Source: Trissonchulus latispiculum
Taxonomy: Eukaryota > Nematoda > Enoplea > Enoplida > Ironidae
Assembly: GCA_030248195.1 (NCBI GenBank)
Contig: JASAND010018054.1
Location: forward strand, 40,162-104,161
Direction of reading: 5' to 3'
Length of the DNA stretch: 64,000 bases
Within the stretch, counting starts at the first letter, position 1. Every line of letters starts with the position of its first letter. The notes under the pieces were generated by a model. That model made no database searches. It saw only the letters and a program-made list of their open reading frames with translations, and was not told the origin of the DNA. This document shows positions 34,919-47,060 of this stretch, in pieces. A program made the position numbers and the translations under genes.

Positions 34919-35689
34919 TATATTTCAGACATTTAAACAAAGTTGACTTGACTTCCTTATGTCATTAGCAAATAGCTGCAAGGTTCAACCTTTGTTTTGG
35001 TTATGAAAGTGCTGTTCAATCTTTATATTACAGAGAAATTGACCAAATGATGTCATAAACTTGGGATCGACTACTTTCTCAGTTCCAAACGATTACTAAA
35101 AATAAATATAAATCAGTCCTTGGGTTGTTATGTGAGAAAATAAATAAATTAAATATATAAATCTGATAAGCAACAATCCTCTGGCTTGCATAGCCAGTGC
35201 GCAACTCGCGCTGTCCCTGTAAAGAATTTGTCACATTTTGACAGCGGTTATATACATTTTCACAGGCAGCGTATGTGTAGGAACTAAAAATGACCATGCT
35301 TTGGTTTATATTTGCCCAATTGGGCCTTTGTAATGTGGAATTTTTGTCTGCGGTATTAACACTTTATATTTATTTTCGAAGTTTGAGAACAGCAAATTTA
35401 GGTATTTTGTTGCACAGTAAGTGGGCGGTCAGCAAATTTGCTGAAATACCGTAAACATTAAAACGCTTATTTAAAAATTCCGGTTTCTACAGACCACAGC
35501 GTTAAACAAGTCCTTTCAAACGGTACCTACTAAATCCTGGGTAGTTGTCCCGATTCTGAGATGTCATTGACGGAGAAAACTGAATTTTTAGCTGAATTTC
35601 GGAAATTCGTTTTTTTCGCACATCACATAAAACCATGATAACTAGTACTGAAGACTTTAGTTTATGTTAGGTCAATTACAAAAGCATTG
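34919..35689. other. intergenic, no gene seen
   Basis: AT-rich. Contains a right-end relic of the 1 kb TTAA element, which becomes clear from about 35670. Confidence 0.35.
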
Positions 35690-35714
35690 CACAAAGGGAT
35701 ACCACCACCTTAAA
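35690..35714. mobile_element. right terminus of a 1 kb TTAA element
   Basis: GCACAAAGGGATACCACCACCTTAA is the right-end TIR of the family at 1489-2504 and 47450-48447. The matching left end was not found. Confidence 0.6.
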
Positions 35715-35797
35715 ATACATCAGTTTTGGTGCTCAGGTTTACATGGACAGCAATTTTTTGTGCGGATACGTGTGGGCCAGATTGCAGCTGTGCGGGT

Positions 35798-35852
35798 ACC
35801 TGCGTGTGTGTGTATGTGTGCGTGTGTGTGTGCGTGCGTGTGTGTGTGTGCC
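35798..35852. repeat. GT-rich microsatellite
   Basis: TGTGTGTGTATGTGTGCGTG-type dinucleotide tract followed by a GC-rich patch to about 35960. The long ORFs on both strands here follow from the repeat and are not genes. Confidence 0.85.
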
Positions 35853-36851
35853 TGTGCCGTGGGCCAGGATGATGCGGGCCGCGGTCGCGAAGTGCGGGGT
35901 GCGGGCCGGGCGCGGGCCGGAAAAATCGGGCCGCATAAATACAACTCTGGGTCGCGGTCCGCCGCTTTCATATGCATAAACTCGCTTGCGTGTATTCCGC
36001 ATAAAGCGAAGCGAAAAGTAAACGAAATGAGAAGGAAACCCCGAGCACCAGAAGTAATGTATTCTGAAGACAATTAGGGTTATACCCAGTACGAAGCATA
36101 GGGGGCCGCGAGGACATCTAAATTGTGGGCCAGGCCGCTTAACTGTGGGGGGGGGCTTGCCCCACGACTTTCCAGCGCTGCTTCCACCCCAGAAAAAGTT
36201 TCCTTCTAGTGTTTTGAATATATAGTATCATTTTTGCATAATTTTATACACTTACGTTGGAGGTTTGCGTTATTTTCTTGAATAAAAATGAGTGACTCCA
36301 TTACCTTATTTCAACACTGCCTACCACACTTAGCCCATTGACCTGTAGAACATTGAGCAGACTACAATAAAAAACTGTAGGTGTCAGAATAGACAGAAGA
36401 CTGTACTCCTTGCCAGAAGCAAAGCTTCCCATTTGTGCCGTTTCCGGAAATAGGGCAATTTATACCAAATGTAATGGTTCGTTTTGTACTGCCGGAAACT
36501 TGTAAGCAAAACTGCAGATTTTTTAGAGTTGCTACAAGAAACTTTACCATTTACTACAGTTGACTTTTACTATTTGAATGTCTGGCAGGCAGATACAACA
36601 GCTTGTGAAAATTACAAAACACTTCAACGGGGACTGAAGGTAAATGATCACTCTTGCAGAAAAATACAAAAATTCCTGTAGTGTCCAATGAACTGTCTAA
36701 CAGTGAAGGATAGACTCAGAGAATTCAAATAGATACTGACAAACAGCATACATTCGATACACCTTGACAACATAAGAACTAGAGTTATGCTGGGGCCTTG
36801 TATCGGTCATGGTCACGGCCAGGGGATTCTTCGTGGTCGGCCAATTTGGCC

Positions 36852-36935
36852 CGGCCCGATTCTTGACCACTGGGCCTCCCCGGCCCGATTCTTGACCACT
36901 GGGCCTCCCCGGCCCGATTCTTGACCACTGGGTCA
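36852..36935. repeat. 29 bp tandem repeat, three copies
   Basis: CGGCCCGATTCTTGACCACT starts at 36852, 36881 and 36910, separated by GGGCCTCCC. The last copy diverges after GGGTCAG. Confidence 0.9.
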
Positions 36936-39900
36936 GTCGGGCCGAATCCGGTCAGACTCGGGTAACACTAGGCTTTCTGAAAAGCATTTTAGTTTATCTG
37001 CAGTCCTGCCAGTTTTGTATTCGCTGCTTATTTATGTATTTGCGAACTGTATCACAAACAACAGAAAACGAAACATTTCATGCACCATTTATAGAATTTC
37101 TTTATGTAAACTATATGAACTTGGCCCACCTACGTTCTAAATAACATAAAATGGGGACAGGCCGTTTGGGGGCCCCGCCTCTCAAACAGCCTTAATATCA
37201 TATCCTTATTTTTAAACCATGTATGCGTATTATTACTTAGTATATGGCCCTATCGAAGCGTTATTTGACACATTTTAGGTAATAATTTAATTAGTGTCTT
37301 GATTTTATTGTCAGCTCATGCTATCACTTGGTGGCTCTGTTCAATTTGTCTGAGTGCATTATCCAATCGTAACAAAACATGTCACTTTGTTGATTGGCTA
37401 AGTGCAACTGGAATTTTGCAAATTTATTTGCAGTGCAATCTGCGCGGAGGATTTTTCGGCGAATTTCTGATGTATTGCTTATGGTCTTGTGGATATATTT
37501 TTTAATGTCTCCTATTTCTCCTTATTGTTTTTTAATGGATTTCTTTTTGGATTTCTATGTTTGGACTTCTATTTACGCAGTCATTTTGATGTTGGTACGT
37601 GTTGTAAATGTCGTTCTTGTTTCTTTATATATTTCCAGTCATAATTTTGTTGGGGGGCGTATGGGGATCCCCCTCAAAGACCACAAAAATTCTGGCGACT
37701 TCACAGATGTTTGTTGAAAGTGGTTAAAATGTTTTGGATAAACTTGTGGGTCACCCCATCCTTCCGAGTCGATACCCCTGTACAGTAGGGCGGTGATGCC
37801 CTACCGTCATATTTCGCTATTATTTAAAAAAGATTCTTTATTCAAAATTAATCCCAGTTTATGTATCTTATTTCTGCCAGAATTGCCCCGAGAGTCCATA
37901 ATTTGTATTTTGAAATATTGTAATTGCCTGTGTTTTTGCATATCCTTAGTAACGCCCAAAATTCTCTCTCAAAAATTAGTCAAAATTCTATTGGCTGGAG
38001 GCATGTCACGTGATTTCGTAATCACTACGGCTGCCTCCAGTGTTCTTTTATTCAGTTTTATTCTTGCGCTTGCTCCGGTCGGTCGGTCGTCTACGTTTTC
38101 GCTGGTTCAAATTTTATGCTCCTTATCGTTTTCTTTATCGTTACTGATAATTTGGGGCTCCCGAGTGCCTTGGAACTTCGGAGTCGAAAAGTACAAGGCT
38201 TCTGATCTGGTGATAGGTCAGACGGGGGTTTCCCAATTCTAGTCTGGGGTTAGTAGTATATATATTCTGGCAATTATTTTATGGTCTTATTTATCGTATT
38301 TTCTGTGATTCTCTGCCATTGGAAATTCCTGTAACCAGTAAGCGTGCGTCCAAACCTATTGTATCTCCCCCCTTTTCTTTAAATTAAATATTGTAATACG
38401 GCCACTTGGCCTAGCGTTTTTTAGCTAAGTTTAGACTTGTTAGTTCGGTAAGTAGGGCTCTTAGGGTTTAGGTTTGGGGTTACGTAGTGGGAGTGAGCTT
38501 AAGTTTCACGAATACTTGGTGTTTCGTAATTGGCGAGGCTTGTCGAGGTCGGCTTGGAACTATCCCCAAGTCTAGGTTGCGCATCCAGCCTTCAGCGCAC
38601 AGCGCCCCGTAAAGGTCTTAGGTCGCCCATCAACCAGTCTCTGGGGCCAAATCGTTACACCCCCACACAATTTTTCCCAGCAACACTTATGTGTCCAGTT
38701 TGCTGTCAAAATTTATCCTCCTTATGCTGACAATAATTGTAAATTTAATTTGTAATAATTATAACGGACTCTTGTGTGTTACGTGTAATTGTAGGTGGGC
38801 AAGTCTAAAATGGAGGGGGAAAATGGTGACAATGCAAGTTTTCTTTCGTACCACTTAGTTTGAGGCTGTCGTCAAATAAAAGGAGAAGGGAACAGCGCTG
38901 GTTTGTAGTAGACTCTCACGCCGGCCAAATGTTTTTATTTTAACACCTACAGAAACTGTGATTATATATATATATATAAAATCATATATAGGGTTATGTG
39001 GGACATTTGTTGGCACAACTATATATATATATATATATATACATATATATACACTTACACATATATATAATTAATATAAAAAGTTCAAAATACATACGAG
39101 TGTGACACGTCACACTCCGTTTTCAGCTTGAGATCCATGCTCTGCACGATATCGGGCCAACTCTCCTCCATGCAATTGTGTACCTATAGTCTAAGTCCCG
39201 CGGGCAAGTCAGTACCCTTGTGTATGCTCACTCTTTTCTACCGTAAGCCACCCATTGCAAATGTGACCCATCATTCAGCTTATATCTTGACTCCCCACAA
39301 ATTTGGCCAATCACTTCTCAATATAGAATGATGGGACAGATTTGGGGGGGTGTGCCTTCCTACTGAAACGAGTGAGCATAGGCAATTGCGCACTAGGTAT
39401 ATACTGATTTCGGGGGAGTCCACTAGGTGCGCAATGCTAGGAGGGCCTTTAGCGCGCTGATCATGGCCCGCGAGCTGCTTGCTTGTCACGTTTAGTATGC
39501 ATTTGCTGATGTGCTGAAGCCAAATTTTTGAATTGTAATTTTAATCCACGAGTTGTTTATCGATTTGTTTAGCTTTAGCAGTAGGTTCCTATAAATGTTT
39601 TTAATGAAGGAACAGTGTTTCCTTGAAGGTTGGTGTTTTACTTTTGCGTTTTGTGTTAACATCAAACTTTCAATTTTTGTTTTATTTGTTTTTCTGTTAA
39701 CGTTTTGATGTTACTGCAAATTCTTCAATTGTTCTAGGCCAAATTTCTAATTTCCTTGAGGGACCAGATGTGCTTCTGGAAGCGAAGCAGTTTGCTTTCC
39801 GAGCGCAACTGATTTACTGAAGAAGCTGGACGCAATGTTTGGGAATTACACTGATCACTGTTGTAAGGACTTTTAAATGTTTTCAGTTTAATATTGTTCT

Positions 39901-40002
39901 GAGTTTTATAAGATGGATGCACCAGGGCCAAACTTTAACTACAAGTTGTGGATTTCTGACAATTTTTTGCCAAAGTTTAGGAATTCGAAGAGTTTAAAAC
40001 AG
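36936..40002. other. long intergenic stretch, simple repeats and hairpins only
   Basis: No supported gene. Visible items are TA microsatellites at about 38962-39060; a perfect 7 bp hairpin at 37785-37804; a 9 bp hairpin, CTGGAGGCA with TGCCTCCAG, at 37995-38040; and an imperfect inverted repeat at about 39221-39380 (TATGCTCACT paired with AGTGAGCATA, CCCATCATTC with GAATGATGGG). The ORFs at 37299-38242 are T-rich, with no motif I can support. Confidence 0.4.
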
Positions 40003-40662
40003 CCGGTTGACAACAAGGCGTTTAGTTCATCCCTCCAAAAAACTAAGATCAACTCAGGTTGGCGAGCGATCCGATTCGAAAGCGCGTTTAGGCGGTTGGA
40101 AACACAAAGTCGAAACCCCTTAAATCCCAATAATTTTCCATATTCCGTGTGCCAAGACTTCAGTTTCTCGTTTTGCAAATGTGCACATAACCCGAAATCA
40201 GCAACTGGCAGATATTTATCCAGAATACACGATAGAAAAACTTGAAGACAGAGTTCATCTTGATCGAAATAAATCAATCATACTCCTTGAACGATTTAAG
40301 GTAGCACACCGCAACCGATTTCCTGTTTTTTATTGAATTTTAAAAGCGAACATGATACATATTTTCAGGAATTAAAATATCGAAAAGGTTTTGGGGGATA
40401 TGATTTTCACATCTAGAAGATACTGCAAGTTAGCTAAGTTTAATGCATTTGCGTGCATCTTTTTGTGAACACAGATTCCAATATCATAGAAAAAGTTTTC
40501 GGCTTCGGTTTTAGAAAATAGCCGAAGAAATGGCCGATCCGGGAAAAATTCGGACATTCTCCAGTCATAAGTCACGGAGCTTTGCAGTCTAAACAATATT
40601 CTCTTCAAAAAGACTAAAATGGGAACTCTACTTGATAATATGGTTGTCATAGTTGCTTTCAG
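40003..40662 (+). pseudogene. CHK/DUF1679 pseudogene (exons 4 and 5 with introns)
   Basis: 40176-40300 matches exon 4 of genes B and D (NVHI, QQLADIYPE, ILLERFK readable) with a 3-codon deletion and a lost acceptor (TTTTGCAAAT instead of TTTTCAGGAAAT). 40515-40662 matches exon 5 (EEMADP, then frameshifted). It has extra single bases after GATCCGG and in the CAGCCNAACAAT region, GCT instead of GAT in the HGD codon, and an AT instead of GT donor. Intron 3 sequence before exon 4 and intron 4 also match gene B, so this is a decayed segmental duplicate rather than a processed copy. Exons 1-3 and 6 were not found. Confidence 0.85.
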
Positions 40663-40827
40663 ATAGTTAGATCATTCAGTTAATTAGATAGCAAAAAGGA
40701 ATTATCAAGAATACTGCTTGTATGCTTGCATTACTTGCATTCCAGTTACTGAACGAAAGACAATATCACATCCCCAACGGAAAGAGGAATAATCTGAAAC
40801 AAGAATAGGATTAGGAAGGCACTGCCT

Positions 40828-40985
40828 GGTGGCCACGTAGCTGAATGGTTAAGGCGGTGGACTTCGGATCGAAAGGTCCGAGGTTCGATCCCCACCTAAG
40901 CTATCATGCCGCTACGTCGTTTCCTTGAGCAGGAAACTTAGGCTACAGCTCCGCTGGCTACAGCTACCCTTGTAAGTAAGAGTAA
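40828..40985 (+). mobile_element. tRNA-derived SINE (tRNA-Arg-like head)
   Basis: A-box-like TAGCTGAATGGTTAAGGCG, anticodon-region GGACTTCGGATC as in tRNA-Arg(UCG), and B-box GGTTCGATCCC. The acceptor and anticodon stems do not pair properly, so it is not a functional tRNA gene. The following GTCGTTTCCTTGAGCAGGAA resembles the body of known invertebrate SINEs. Confidence 0.65.
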
Positions 40986-42726
40986 ACGTTCGTGGCAAAA
41001 AGTATCGAATCGTTGAAACCGCTAAATCCATCAGAGCTGAGAAATCTTATTAAAAATAACATTTCGCACCAAAATCTACTTTCACGTTCTGCCAAAAATC
41101 GTGTATATGAGATATGTTGCCCATCCTAAACTTTCTTATTTTGATATGTTGCTGTTTGATATTTTGATATATGTTCACAATGCACAATGCATATTCCCAC
41201 TCGTTATCATTAGTCACACCATCTTCCGTTGAGAGTTTTTCATTGTCGGGTCCGGGTGAGGCTGCAATTGTAAATCTCGAGATTCAAACTTTGGCATTCA
41301 CCTGGGGTTGCCCGACTCCAATTCTCCTTCATTTTCTGTCGGATTTTTAACCCTTTCTCTTGGCTAATTACTTTCTTACTCAACTCACACCCCCTACTTC
41401 CTTTGTGCTCAGTTTCCGCCCGTCCGTTTTCTTCCCAACTTTCCCCATTTTTCCGTTTTCTGTCTCCTCTCGCCCAACTCTATCTATTGGTAGCCAGTAA
41501 TTTCTTTTTTGTTTTGGTATTTTTATTTAATTTCCGTAACTTCCATAAAATCGCTAGTTGTCAAACTTATATACTCTTTTAATTAAATTATTTGAAGGTT
41601 TGGGCTAGAACAAATTCCTATGTACACGCTCCGGGTTAGCCTGAAATATTCCTTAGCTTGTTACCGGTCCTGTTTCTCCCCTCAGTTTGGTTAGGCGCCA
41701 GGCAGTCCGGCGTCCCCAAAAATTCGTCACACCCACTCTCTGCCGAGGCTCGTTCGGGATCTAAAAGAAAGCCGCCTGGACTAGTTCACATCAGCAGTCA
41801 GGGCTTGTGTTACATTGCGCCAGCTTTAAGTAGTGGAGGTAGTTCTGTCGTTATACTCCCGGGCTTCTCCATTACATTAAAGGAAACCTGCTGCATTTCC
41901 GTTGAAACTCTGCTTTATTGCCATGTTTATAAATGAATGTCTGAGATGACCTGAAAGAATAATTTTTATATCTTGTAACAAGCTTTTTCTCCACAATAAA
42001 GTTTCTTGGAATACTCCACAATACACGTAGAGTTTATCCAAGCCATTGTCATGGCTGAATCCACTAAGATGCAGAATAGCTAGAGTCGCAACCCACAAAG
42101 AATTACATCGGGCTTCTATGACTATTCCTCATCACTGCGCAAAGCAAACAAGGTACTAAATCAAAGCGGATGCTTGGTGTATAAAATTCGAGAAAGAATG
42201 CCTAATTATAAATTTTTATTGAAGACTAATATAATCCGGATTCTTTTGGGTAGTAACGAATAGGTTAACTTTAACAAAATAAGATTTAAATTTAAATTTA
42301 AATGTAAAATCTAAATCACTTATAAATTTTGAAGCCTATGCTTGTCGCGAAAGCGAGGAAAAATATGTTATTCTCAAAGAAACGATCTACCACAGTATAC
42401 GTATAGATAGAAGCTTTTACTTGTTGCTGCGACTGCCAATAAAGAGTTTTCGTTAATGCCAGTCATAGGTCTCGTTTTGAGAAAAAGCCAACACCTTTCA
42501 AAAAGAGAAAAAATTCGATTACACGTATACGCATATATTCGCCACCAGGCGAGATAAAAAACTAAAATTCACCACAAAATCTGGGAAAAACGTTGACAGG
42601 TTTGACAGTATATAATGCAGGTCCTATTACAAAGAATAGAATTACCAAGATTTAATTTTAAAACACTCAAGCGCAACATTATTTTATTTAGCTGGCTTGG
42701 CTAAAATATTGAAGCTGCTTTAATTT
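40986..42726. other. intergenic, no supported gene
   Basis: Pyrimidine-rich 41.3-41.9 kb, AT-rich 42.1-42.7 kb. The ORFs at 41658 and 41877-42098 show no recognisable domain. Confidence 0.35.
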
Positions 42727-43069
42727 CTAGCGTGGCTTGCAAAAATCCCAGTTTTTTTTCGTGCAATAAGCGCAAGCGACTACAGATGCAGACTTGGTGT
42801 GGTTGTAAAATGTTGCATCGTGCATAAATCTTCCATCAAGAGTTGTTCTCCAGTAGAAAGTTTTAAATTGCCGGAGGCAGTTGGCAGTTTGTAATGGCTT
42901 GGCCCATCTGAATTGTTGTGTTTCAAATGCTAATTTTTTGACCCACAAGTTTTCTGTCCTATGTTCAACACGTATCTCTGGGAGTGAGACTGCTTTGGCA
43001 GAAAGTTCTCACCATGATTTGGCAATTTTCGTAGTATATTCGCAATCGGTTTGCCTCAATCTCTTTGCA
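42727..43069 (-). CDS. candidate small cysteine-containing gene fragment
   Basis: Not recognised. On the minus strand an exon at 43013-43069 (acceptor TTTACAG, donor ATCATG|GTGAGA) joins in phase, over a 54 bp intron, to 42727-42958 (acceptor AACATAG), which ends in TAG. The joined frame reads LRQTDCEYTTKIAKSW, then TENLWVKKLAFETQQFRW, and ends ACAYCTKKNWDFCKPR. There are several cysteines near the end and many aromatic residues. There is no ATG in view, so an upstream exon is required; the next gene, B, starts 159 bp away on the other strand, leaving little room. It could be a relic. Confidence 0.3.
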
Positions 43070-43227
43070 CTGTAAATTAGTTTTAAAACAATCACCGTAC
43101 TTAGATTTTTGATATTACCGAAGTTCAATATGTAATAGTAATACAGGCAATAACTAGTTATTATGTACTCTTGATATAAGCAAGTATAACAGTTATTAAT
43201 TTAACTGTGCAAATTCAGGTAGTCTTT

Positions 43228-46200
43228 ATGATCATGGGAAATAGTCTCGAAGTCTCCTCGTCTGAGTCAAACAATGGACTTTCTCCGGTAGGATTGAGTG
43301 AACTTGAGTCGATTTTGAACGACGCTCTCAAATCTCAAGGGAAACTGATCGATTCGAGATCCCAGATTTTGGGTGAAGGAAAGGGATTTATGTCGGTGGT
43401 GACCAGAGTCAAACTGGAGTGGGATTTGGAACAGTCCAAAGGTTGGTTCAACTAGTTAGAGAAAGACAGAAAGTTGCGCATCAAAAGAGAACCCTGAAAT
43501 GTGACTCGTGACTGGTGCGAGAATCCTTTGTACTTCCTACTACGAAGCAATGACATTTCGAAATCTGATATTGTCCTGTTTTTGAAAACACATAGGGTTA
43601 TATTGTGTGTGATAATGAACGATATCGGATGTTAAAGAGTTTTAATCACATGACCCCCTTCTGATAATTATTAATGTGTTAATTTTAGTTTTTGTTTTCG
43701 TCTTTCTCTTGAAGTTTTGGTTAAGGTTTAGACTATGTTGATGCATTCAGGTGCCCAAAAACTGCCACAGAGTGTAATCATAAAACGGCCGACAACCTCA
43801 AAAGTGAAGGAGCTGGGTGACGAATTCGCTTCGCTGGTAACTGACGACACAATCCAAAAGGTTATCCAACTGTCGGTGTTTTAGGTTGACGTAAGCTACT
43901 AACTTAACATTACTATCATTATTATGACAACTATGGCGGTAGCTTTAACCGGAACGCCAGTTGGGTCGAGGTGGCCGCGAAAAACTTCATTAATTAAACT
44001 GTAGCTAGGAAATAAAAGACTAAGCCTATTTTAGTCAGAAAGGATTCAGTAAATGAGCATCCAATCCTAAGCAAAAGTTATGCAAATCTTGACTAATGCC
44101 TTAAAATTAATATTTAATATTTAATTCATATTTGCTTAATTGATTAGAGTCTGATTGTTAGAGATAATGAAATCTGAAAAATGTATCTTTGTGACGTGTG
44201 CAACTGCACGAATTCAGGAATTTTTGAGATTTTAGCTCCACAATGATGAAGTAGAAATCTATCGTTTGCTATCGAAAAGTTCGCCACTGAAAATACCTCG
44301 ATGCTATCACCTCGAAAAAATGACGACAACCTCAAAGGGAATGATAATTATGGAAGACTTAACGCAGGTTGCTTGCTCCACAAATTTTCTGGAATATTTA
44401 CCACTACATAAAATTGAAGTCTTGCTGGATTCGATTGCTTCTCTGCAAGCATTCAGCATAAAAAATGATTGCTGGAGAAAATCAGCTGGTAAGATTGCCG
44501 ATTGATAAATTTTCTAAGTTTCAAAACAAAGTATATCTTTATATGTGTAAGTATAGCCTTGTATATTGGAGTTTGACAATAATATCACTTTAACATCTTG
44601 TAAACAAAGATTTAAGCCATAAAGCAAATGAATTTTAAGCAAAGCAATTATGTTTTGAGCTATGCACATATGAGCTAGAGAACATAAGCTCTAGTGAGTG
44701 TTTTTTCTGAAACGTAATCTCTATCAAGAACAGTAATAGCAGGACACACAGCGTCCTGTAGATTAAGCTTGCAATATGCTCGAAACATTAAGGCCGAAGT
44801 GCCGCGGCTGAGTATCTTAGGTACTCTTCATATTTGAAGCTCCTGGCGAGTCACGTGCTGTACGCAAATTCCTCATAAGCTGACTAGACAGCTGGTTGAC
44901 AATGGCCTTACCGGTTCAATCCCTCCGAAAACTAACCTCCTCAGGTTGGCGATCGATCCAGTTCCGAAGATCGTTTCAGAGGTTCGAAGCAAAAGGTCGA
45001 AATTACCTAATCCCCTTAACTTATTCAATCCACCAATTAAAGAAATGAAAGTTGTACACCACCAGGCACGCGAAAAATCCACGAAGACATTGTTTTATTT
45101 TCAGGAAATGTGCACATAACATTAAACCAGCAACTGGCCGATATTTATCCAGAGTCGGCGGAATATACCATGGCTAAGTTTGGAAATAGGGTTCACATTG
45201 ATCCACAGAAATCAGTCATACTCCTTGAAAGCTTCAAGGTAGCAAACTGTAATAGATAAATATATTAAATGTTATATTAAATTGCTGGAAATATATTAAA
45301 ATATTATTTCAATGAACGATTCAAGGAAGCAGTCTCAACTAATTTATCATATGTATCAATTTTAAAATTAACAAGTTTTTTCGCATTACGTATTTACAAT
45401 ATTTTTGAGGATATAATTTCTGCACTTTCCACAGAAAAATGCAAGTTAGTCATGTTGCATTTTTCGTGCACTTTTTTGACACGACCGAATATTTGATAGT
45501 ATAACAAACATTTGAAAAATTCGGTTTTAGAAATTATCCGAAGAATTTGCTGATCCGGAAAAATTCGGACATTTTCCAGTCCTGAGCCACGGAGATTTCC
45601 AGCCCAACAATATTCTCTGGAAAAAGACTAAAACGGGAACTCCATCTGATGATTTGGTTGCCATAATTGATTTTCAGGTAATCAAGATCATTCAGTTTGA
45701 AGAAGAAGTAATTAAGTACCTACTCCTATTCAAGTCAAGAAAGAAATGAAAGTTGCACACCACCAAACACGCTCTTCGTCATAAAGCGCAGCATTCTAAG
45801 GAAACTTCGCCAAACTTTAGAACGAGCTATCAACCAGAATTCGAATCCAATGTGTACAAAAATTTGACTGATGGATGGAAGATGTAAGATACACTCCATA
45901 TATACAAGTGCAACGATACCACTCCCAAGCATCCCACTGCATTGTGCAAGAACCTAACTAAAGAATGAAAGGGATTTGCACATCACCAAGCACCGGAAAA
46001 ATCGGCCACCTGTCGAGACTTGAACCCGATGTTTCCTGCTAAAGGCTCAGTGCTCTAACCTAACTGAGCCTCGCATGCTTCAGTGAAACCAGGATAACGC
46101 TTTGCACTTCGCAAGCAAAATTGTGCCATCTTAGCGACGTATATACTATTTTCATAGTGCAATTATGCGCTCTTGACTATTTTAGGTACAGCACGAAAGC

Positions 46201-46497
46201 ATTCCATGTGAGGACGTTGGAACAGTTCTACTGTTATATCTTCAGCCTGACCTGAGAAAAACTGAAGAAAATCGTCTGTTGGAGCATTTCTATCAGAAAC
46301 TTGTCCGCAAAATGGCTCCCAAAATTGTGCCCTTCAGTTTGGAGGAGATTAAGAAATCCTATGATGATCTTAAAGTCTTCATTGCTGTTATTTTAATCAG
46401 TTTCTGTCGCAGTATGATTGAAATTTTCGAAATTCCGAACATTGAAGAAGTCTTTCTAACACATGTCAACTCGCTTCTAGATGACATTTTTGAGTAA
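43228..46497 (+). CDS. CHK/DUF1679 kinase-like gene B, complete, six exons
   Basis: Exons: 43228-43441, 43751-43860, 44236-44488, 45105-45238, 45531-45677, 46186-46497. All introns are GT-AG, with phases 1,0,1,0,0. Product 389 aa. It has a bilobal kinase-like fold: KGFMSVV and VIIKRP (candidate ATP-lysine) in the N-lobe, HNDEVEIYRLL, MIIMEDL in the hinge region, the catalytic loop HGDFQPNN at 257-264 and metal-binding DFQ at 284-286. These are the aminoglycoside/choline-kinase-type motifs of the CHK family (DUF1679, ecdysteroid-kinase-like). No signal peptide is seen, so it is probably cytosolic. An alternative start two codons downstream (ATG 43234) is possible. Substrate unknown. Intron 5 contains a SINE. 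Confidence 0.92.
45958..46075 (-). mobile_element. tRNA-derived SINE in intron 5 of gene B
   Basis: On the minus strand, GGCTCAGTTAGGTTAGAGC (A box) and GGGTTCAAGTCTC (B box) lead into a tail with ATTTTTCCGGTGCTTGGTGA. Tail-only pieces with the same sequence occur at about 45041-45085 and 45743-45775. Confidence 0.7.
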
Positions 46498-47060
46498 AAT
46501 TTTAATTTGTGCTCACTCGTACTATTTGGATGTATTTTACCGGTATTTTAGTAAAATGTTGCCGACATATGCTGCTTGCTGACTATTTAATATTGAAATA
46601 GTTGTTACATTTCAAGTGCATGTGTGAGAGAGTTAGTTCGAGCGAAGTCTCAAACAATCGCTTCTCAAGTTGGATTTGAATTCTCGACTTTTCGACATTT
46701 ACGCTAGCCACAAAGAATACACAAGAGTATGGCAACTGTCAAAAACGGATCATCTAGTGTTGTTTCGGACGGTCACGGTAGCCAATTTCGGTTTCATTCG
46801 CCGAGCTAAATAATTTTCCAGTTTCGGTTTCAGCCGGATTGAGATTCCAAAATCCAAAATGTTCAGTTCAATGGATTCATGGAATGGGTATCGGGGTTAT
46901 CTTATTATTGGTATTATCTTGACATGGGCCAACCATACGAACAGTGAATGGTTATTTTGAGCATAGGAACCGACAGAAATTACTATGGAATTGACCGAAA
47001 TATTTTCTTATCTTAAACATTACTTTACGAAAATTTACTTCTTTACATTATTACCTAACT
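46498..47060. other. spacer between convergent genes B and C
   Basis: 563 bp. Genes B and C are tail to tail. No gene seen. Confidence 0.4.

Noticed and set aside
35664..36077. 137-codon ORF and three overlapping ORFs
   Set aside because: Produced by a GT repeat and a GC-rich patch that are open in several frames at once.
37299..38242. Membrane-protein-like ORFs
   Set aside because: Hydrophobic content follows from T-rich DNA; no conserved motif or splice structure.
40828..40903. A functional tRNA-Arg gene
   Set aside because: A and B boxes are present, but the acceptor, anticodon and T stems do not pair; it is better explained as a SINE head.
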